Assembly: GCA_964491015.1 (NCBI GenBank)
Contig: CAZBEY010000046.1
Coordinates: 1-16,281, forward strand
Reading direction: 5' to 3'
DNA: 16,281 bases
Origin: JADFRD01 sp964491015
Lineage (GTDB): Bacteria > Fidelibacterota > Marinisomatia > Marinisomatales > TCS55
Below the pieces are notes generated by a model, which was given only the letters and a program-made list of their open reading frames with translations, ran no database searches and was not told the origin of the DNA. How positions within the stretch are numbered: the first letter of the stretch is position 1; the number at the start of each line of letters is the position of its first letter. This document shows, piece by piece, positions 14,199-16,281 of the stretch. The position numbers were made by a program, and so were the translations under genes.

Positions 14199-14874
14199 TA
14201 TTTTTTTCCTGCAGAGGTCGAGATTTTTTTGCATAAATGACTTCAGACGGAAAAGTAAATTGACTGATCTGTTCCGTTTTATCTACTATAAAGTTTACAT
14301 TATTCAGATTGACGGCAATGGAAACAGGACGGCAACCCGTCAGTAAGCTTGGGAGGGTTCTTGCTATCAGGTGCCAGATTTTATTATGCCATTTTTGTCC
14401 AAATGCCATTGTAGATATTACGATTCTTCCGGAAGGCTTTAGGACACGATTGAATTCAGACAAAATGTGATTAAAATCTGATTCCGGTAACAAATCGATC
14501 ATAAAGTTGTTAATAACAAGATCGAAGGATTGATCATCGAATGGAAGTTGGTAAGCATTCCCAATGACCAATTCAAAATTGGTATAATGCAATTTCTCTA
14601 CGAGCTTTATTGCCCGGTTGAGCATATTTGGAGAAATATCAGTTCCTTTATTTACGCCATTAGGATTCTGTCTAAGAATTTCCTTAAATACAAGACCTGT
14701 CCCCACAGCCACTTCCAGAATATCTTCTCCGTCTTTTATTTTGGCCATTTCAATAACTCTTTCAGCCGCTTTGGATTCAGTTAGCCAACTCCAACAGTCA
14801 TAAAACCAAGCCACTTTTGAATAGCTTTCTTTTACGCCGTCTTCAGAAAAGTCTCTTTTGAGTGTATTCAACAT
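14191..14874 (-). CDS. Class I SAM-dependent methyltransferase (UbiE/MenG-like)
   Basis: The 227-residue protein has the Rossmann methyltransferase pattern: motif I ILEVAVGTGLVFKEI, then GTDISPNML, GNAYQLPFDDQSFDLVI, and EFNRVLKPSGRIVIST. The N-terminal YSKVAWFYDCWSWLTE resembles the entry helix of UbiE/MenG and phospholipid methyltransferases, where the substrate is a quinone precursor or lipid. This does not prove such a role; small-molecule acceptors are equally likely. No signal peptide is present. ATG 14874 has no clear ribosome site. The gene directly precedes, and slightly overlaps, the TrmO-like gene. Confidence 0.75.
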   Translation of the reverse strand: MLNTLKRDFSEDGVKESYSKVAWFYDCWSWLTESKAAERVIEMAKIKDGEDILEVAVGTGLVFKEILRQNPNGVNKGTDISPNMLNRAIKLVEKLHYTNFELVIGNAYQLPFDDQSFDLVINNFMIDLLPESDFNHILSEFNRVLKPSGRIVISTMAFGQKWHNKIWHLIARTLPSLLTGCRPVSIAVNLNNVNFIVDKTEQISQFTFPSEVIYAKKSRPLQEKNIE

Positions 14875-14932
14875 GAATAGGTTTGCAATGAAAACATCTC
14901 CCAGATTAACAATTATCTACGGGGTTATGCAG

Positions 14933-14952
14933 GGCGGATCAGGTCATCCGCC
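14933..14952 (-). terminator. GC-rich stem-loop downstream of the DUF2892 gene
   Basis: GGCGGAT (14933-14939) and ATCCGCC (14946-14952) pair perfectly as a 7-bp stem with a 6-base loop, in otherwise A+T-rich DNA. It lies 15 bases past the stop of the minus-strand DUF2892 gene and before the methyltransferase gene. The minus-strand sequence after the stem lacks a T run, so it may be a weak or Rho-assisted terminator or a 3'-end stabilising hairpin. Confidence 0.4.
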
Positions 14953-14967
14953 AACAATGAATTTGTG

Positions 14968-15189
14968 TTATTCTTTGGCCGCTTCTTCGTGAGCAGGGCA
15001 GGTACTTAATCCGAATGGTAAATAAAGGGGGCATCGACTCGTAGAGGCTGTTATTACAAATATTCCTGCAAGAACAAGCAACACAATTCCTAATGTGCCG
15101 GTCAATACATCCGTTAAGTAAAGATAACCTATAATTACAGCAGCGATGATTCTGATAATTCGATCAATATTTCCCATATTTATTTTCAT
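14968..15189 (-). CDS. DUF2892 (YgaP-type) small membrane protein
   Basis: The 73-residue protein begins MKINMGNIDRIIRIIAAVII and carries two hydrophobic segments (about residues 10-28 and 30-48) joined by a short turn, then SRCPLYLPFGLSTCPAH. That is the DUF2892 pattern, the transmembrane part of YgaP-like proteins, whose members often accompany rhodanese or sulfide-handling proteins. The two Cys residues, in RCPLY and TCPAH, are conserved features of the family as I recall it. Its role is unknown; no rhodanese domain is present here. GGA seven bases before ATG 15189 supports the start. Confidence 0.8.
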   Translation of the reverse strand: MKINMGNIDRIIRIIAAVIIGYLYLTDVLTGTLGIVLLVLAGIFVITASTSRCPLYLPFGLSTCPAHEEAAKE

Positions 15190-15217
15190 GTTTATTTCCT
15201 TTTTTTGTACTGTTTAT

Positions 15218-15310
15218 TCAATTTAATAAATATTGTACCAGTGTTACGATACCGGGTATGGTTGCAATACAAATGGCGCAAACAAGTAAGAGTCTGACTA
15301 TTTTATTCAT
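15218..15310 (-). CDS. Possible 30-residue hydrophobic peptide
   Basis: A short frame encodes MNKIVRLLLVCAICIATIPG followed by ten further residues, ending with TGA. It would form one membrane helix with a basic N-terminus. It lies 28 bases upstream of the DUF2892 gene on the same strand, and could be a small membrane partner or a leader peptide. There is no clear ribosome site, and a 30-codon frame can arise by chance, so this is tentative. Confidence 0.3.
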   Translation of the reverse strand: MNKIVRLLLVCAICIATIPGIVTLVQYLLN

Positions 15311-15359
15311 TTAATCGTTCACAAGTGTTTTCAAATGTTCACATCAAATGCTATACCTG

Positions 15360-15632
15360 TCAAGAATCTTTCCAAATCCACCATTTTAATTTTTCTTGTT
15401 CTCTAAGTTTTCCTTCCGTTTCTGCATAATATACCGCACACCTAAAAACATAAAGTAAACATCGGTCTTGAATCATTCCTGCAAAACTATTTGACTGATC
15501 ATACAATTTTTCAGGGTCTTTCCCTTTCAAATCATTTACCGACATTATATCGATATTAATCAGGTCTTTTGCTATTGATTTACCAATCCCCGGGATTTGC
15601 ATCAAATTTTTCATTGCTGAAATTGTGTTCAT
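15360..15632 (-). CDS. Cdd1-like helix-hairpin-helix protein
   Basis: The 90-residue protein begins with a helix-hairpin-helix pattern, LMQIPGIGKSIAKDLINIDI, in which PGIGKSIA is the hairpin that contacts the DNA backbone, followed by SVNDLKGKDPEKLYDQ. The later part, RCLLYVFRCAVYYAE and the Trp-rich end, matches the Cdd1 ('pathogenicity locus') family, whose role is not established. It may bind nucleic acid. ATG 15632 begins the frame, but ATG 15614, giving MKNLMQIPG, is also possible; neither has a strong ribosome site. It heads the minus-strand run and is divergent from the DUF1761 gene. Confidence 0.8.
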   Translation of the reverse strand: MNTISAMKNLMQIPGIGKSIAKDLINIDIMSVNDLKGKDPEKLYDQSNSFAGMIQDRCLLYVFRCAVYYAETEGKLREQEKLKWWIWKDS

Positions 15633-15871
15633 TATTCGGTCTTATTTTTACATAAAATTTATCGCAAAAGTATATAGAGGAGGGAACGAATAAATCAAAC
15701 ATTATTACAATAAAATTACAATAATATTTTCAGAGGGAACTAGTTTGAGAAATGTTCATCTTTGGAGATAGTGTCACCGGTCCAGAATTATTTACCATAA
15801 ATCTGTCGAAGGTTTTGAGGATCGCAAGGTTGGAGGCTAAATTACATACCTGAAACAAGGAAGGAATAATC
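15633..15871. promoter_or_regulatory. Divergent intergenic region between Cdd1-like and DUF1761 genes
   Basis: This spacer of 239 bases must hold promoters for both directions. The Cdd1 side is A+T-rich and contains a tandem 11-bp near-repeat ATTACAATAAA (15704-15714 and 15715-15725). A good ribosome site, AGGAAGGA, precedes the DUF1761 start at 15872. I could not assign -35/-10 elements with confidence and see no RNA gene. Confidence 0.3.
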
Positions 15872-16281
15872 ATGTACGAACCTACTATTAATTACGTTGC
15901 TGTCCTGGTATCGGCGGTGGTTTTTTTCATCATCGGCGGATTATGGTATTCACCAATTATGTTTGCCAACCCATGGATTAAAGCAATCGGATTTTCAGAC
16001 GAACAAATTAAAAAAATGAAAGAAAAAGGTCCGGGACCAAAACCATTTATTATTTCATTCATAGGTGGATTGGTCATGGCTTTTGTGACAGCCCACATGG
16101 TGGATTATATGAAAATCGTATTTGGAAATTCGAATATGAGCAATCTTACCATCGGATTGACGACCGGTTTTTGGTTATGGCTTGGATACATCGCAACCTT
16201 TTCACTGAATTCAATCGCGTATGAAAACAAATCATTGAAATTGTATTTTATTAATAACGGTTATCAATTGGTTGGATTATT
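15872..16281 (+). CDS. DUF1761 membrane protein (3' end outside window)
   Basis: The frame is open from ATG 15872 to the end of the window, giving 136 residues of a longer protein. It starts MYEPTINYVAVLVSAVVFFI and continues IGGLWYSPIMFANPW, the characteristic Gly-x-Leu-Trp-Tyr-Ser-Pro motif of DUF1761, then a charged cytoplasmic-looking loop (DEQIKKMKEKG) and two further hydrophobic segments (around PFIISFIGGLVMAFV and TTGFWLWLGYIATF). DUF1761 proteins are small integral membrane proteins of unknown function. A strong AGGAAGGA ribosome site lies a few bases upstream. Confidence 0.85.
   Translation, partial: MYEPTINYVAVLVSAVVFFIIGGLWYSPIMFANPWIKAIGFSDEQIKKMKEKGPGPKPFIISFIGGLVMAFVTAHMVDYMKIVFGNSNMSNLTIGLTTGFWLWLGYIATFSLNSIAYENKSLKLYFINNGYQLVGL

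Noticed and set aside
15704..15725. Tandem 11-bp ATTACAATAAA repeat as a regulatory array
   Set aside because: There are only two copies in very A+T-rich DNA; this is too little to support a binding-site claim.

Overview
The window is A+T-rich bacterial DNA from a draft assembly; it contains one 100-N scaffold gap. Gene content (a RadC-type JAB protein, a Cdd1-type helix-hairpin-helix protein, DUF1761, DUF2892, DUF3179, PhoD-like phosphatase) and intergenic motifs of the CCACAGAG/CCGCAAAGG/TTCGTG type suggest an environmental heterotroph, possibly of the Fibrobacteres-Chlorobi-Bacteroidetes superphylum or Neomarinimicrobiota. That placement is an inference; no rRNA or ribosomal protein is present to test it.

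Layout. Bases 1-243 hold the C-terminal end of a RadC-family protein. Bases 244-578 have no convincing gene and hold a decayed nested inverted repeat. Bases 579-977 encode a small unknown protein. Bases 1069-9340 are a plus-strand tricarboxylic-acid cluster: a fused citrate lyase acyl-carrier/beta subunit (CitD-CitE), the alpha subunit CitF, an HD-type protein that has lost the His of its HD doublet, an aconitase that resembles fungal homoaconitase (LYS4), a second decayed repeat (6352-6697), an isocitrate/homoisocitrate dehydrogenase-family enzyme, and an MmgE/PrpD-family protein. A minus-strand RelE/ParE-RHH toxin-antitoxin pair (9413-9872) sits between this cluster and a plus-strand glutaryl-CoA dehydrogenase (10032-11356). 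The dehydrogenase is split by the N gap, whose flanks carry the same 55 bp, so the gene is almost certainly intact in the genome. From 11402 to 15632 the genes run on the minus strand: DUF3179 membrane protein, PhoD-like phosphoesterase, TrmO/TsaA-like protein, class I methyltransferase, DUF2892 protein, a possible 30-residue hydrophobic peptide, and a Cdd1-like protein. A divergent intergenic region leads to a plus-strand DUF1761 membrane protein cut by the window end.

How the genes may work together. The simplest reading is citrate cleavage or TCA-type chemistry: citrate lyase, aconitase and isocitrate dehydrogenase. Several details fit that reading poorly. The aconitase has LYS4-type signatures, the dehydrogenase has Ile where E. 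coli isocitrate dehydrogenase has substrate-binding Asn115, CitF has GGWQN where classical CitF has GGH-x-D, and a glutaryl-CoA dehydrogenase lies close by. A speculative alternative is that the cluster handles a longer or substituted tricarboxylate, for example homocitrate -> homoisocitrate -> 2-oxoadipate -> glutaryl-CoA -> crotonyl-CoA. Sequence alone cannot decide this. No citC, citG or citX accessory genes are seen in the window.
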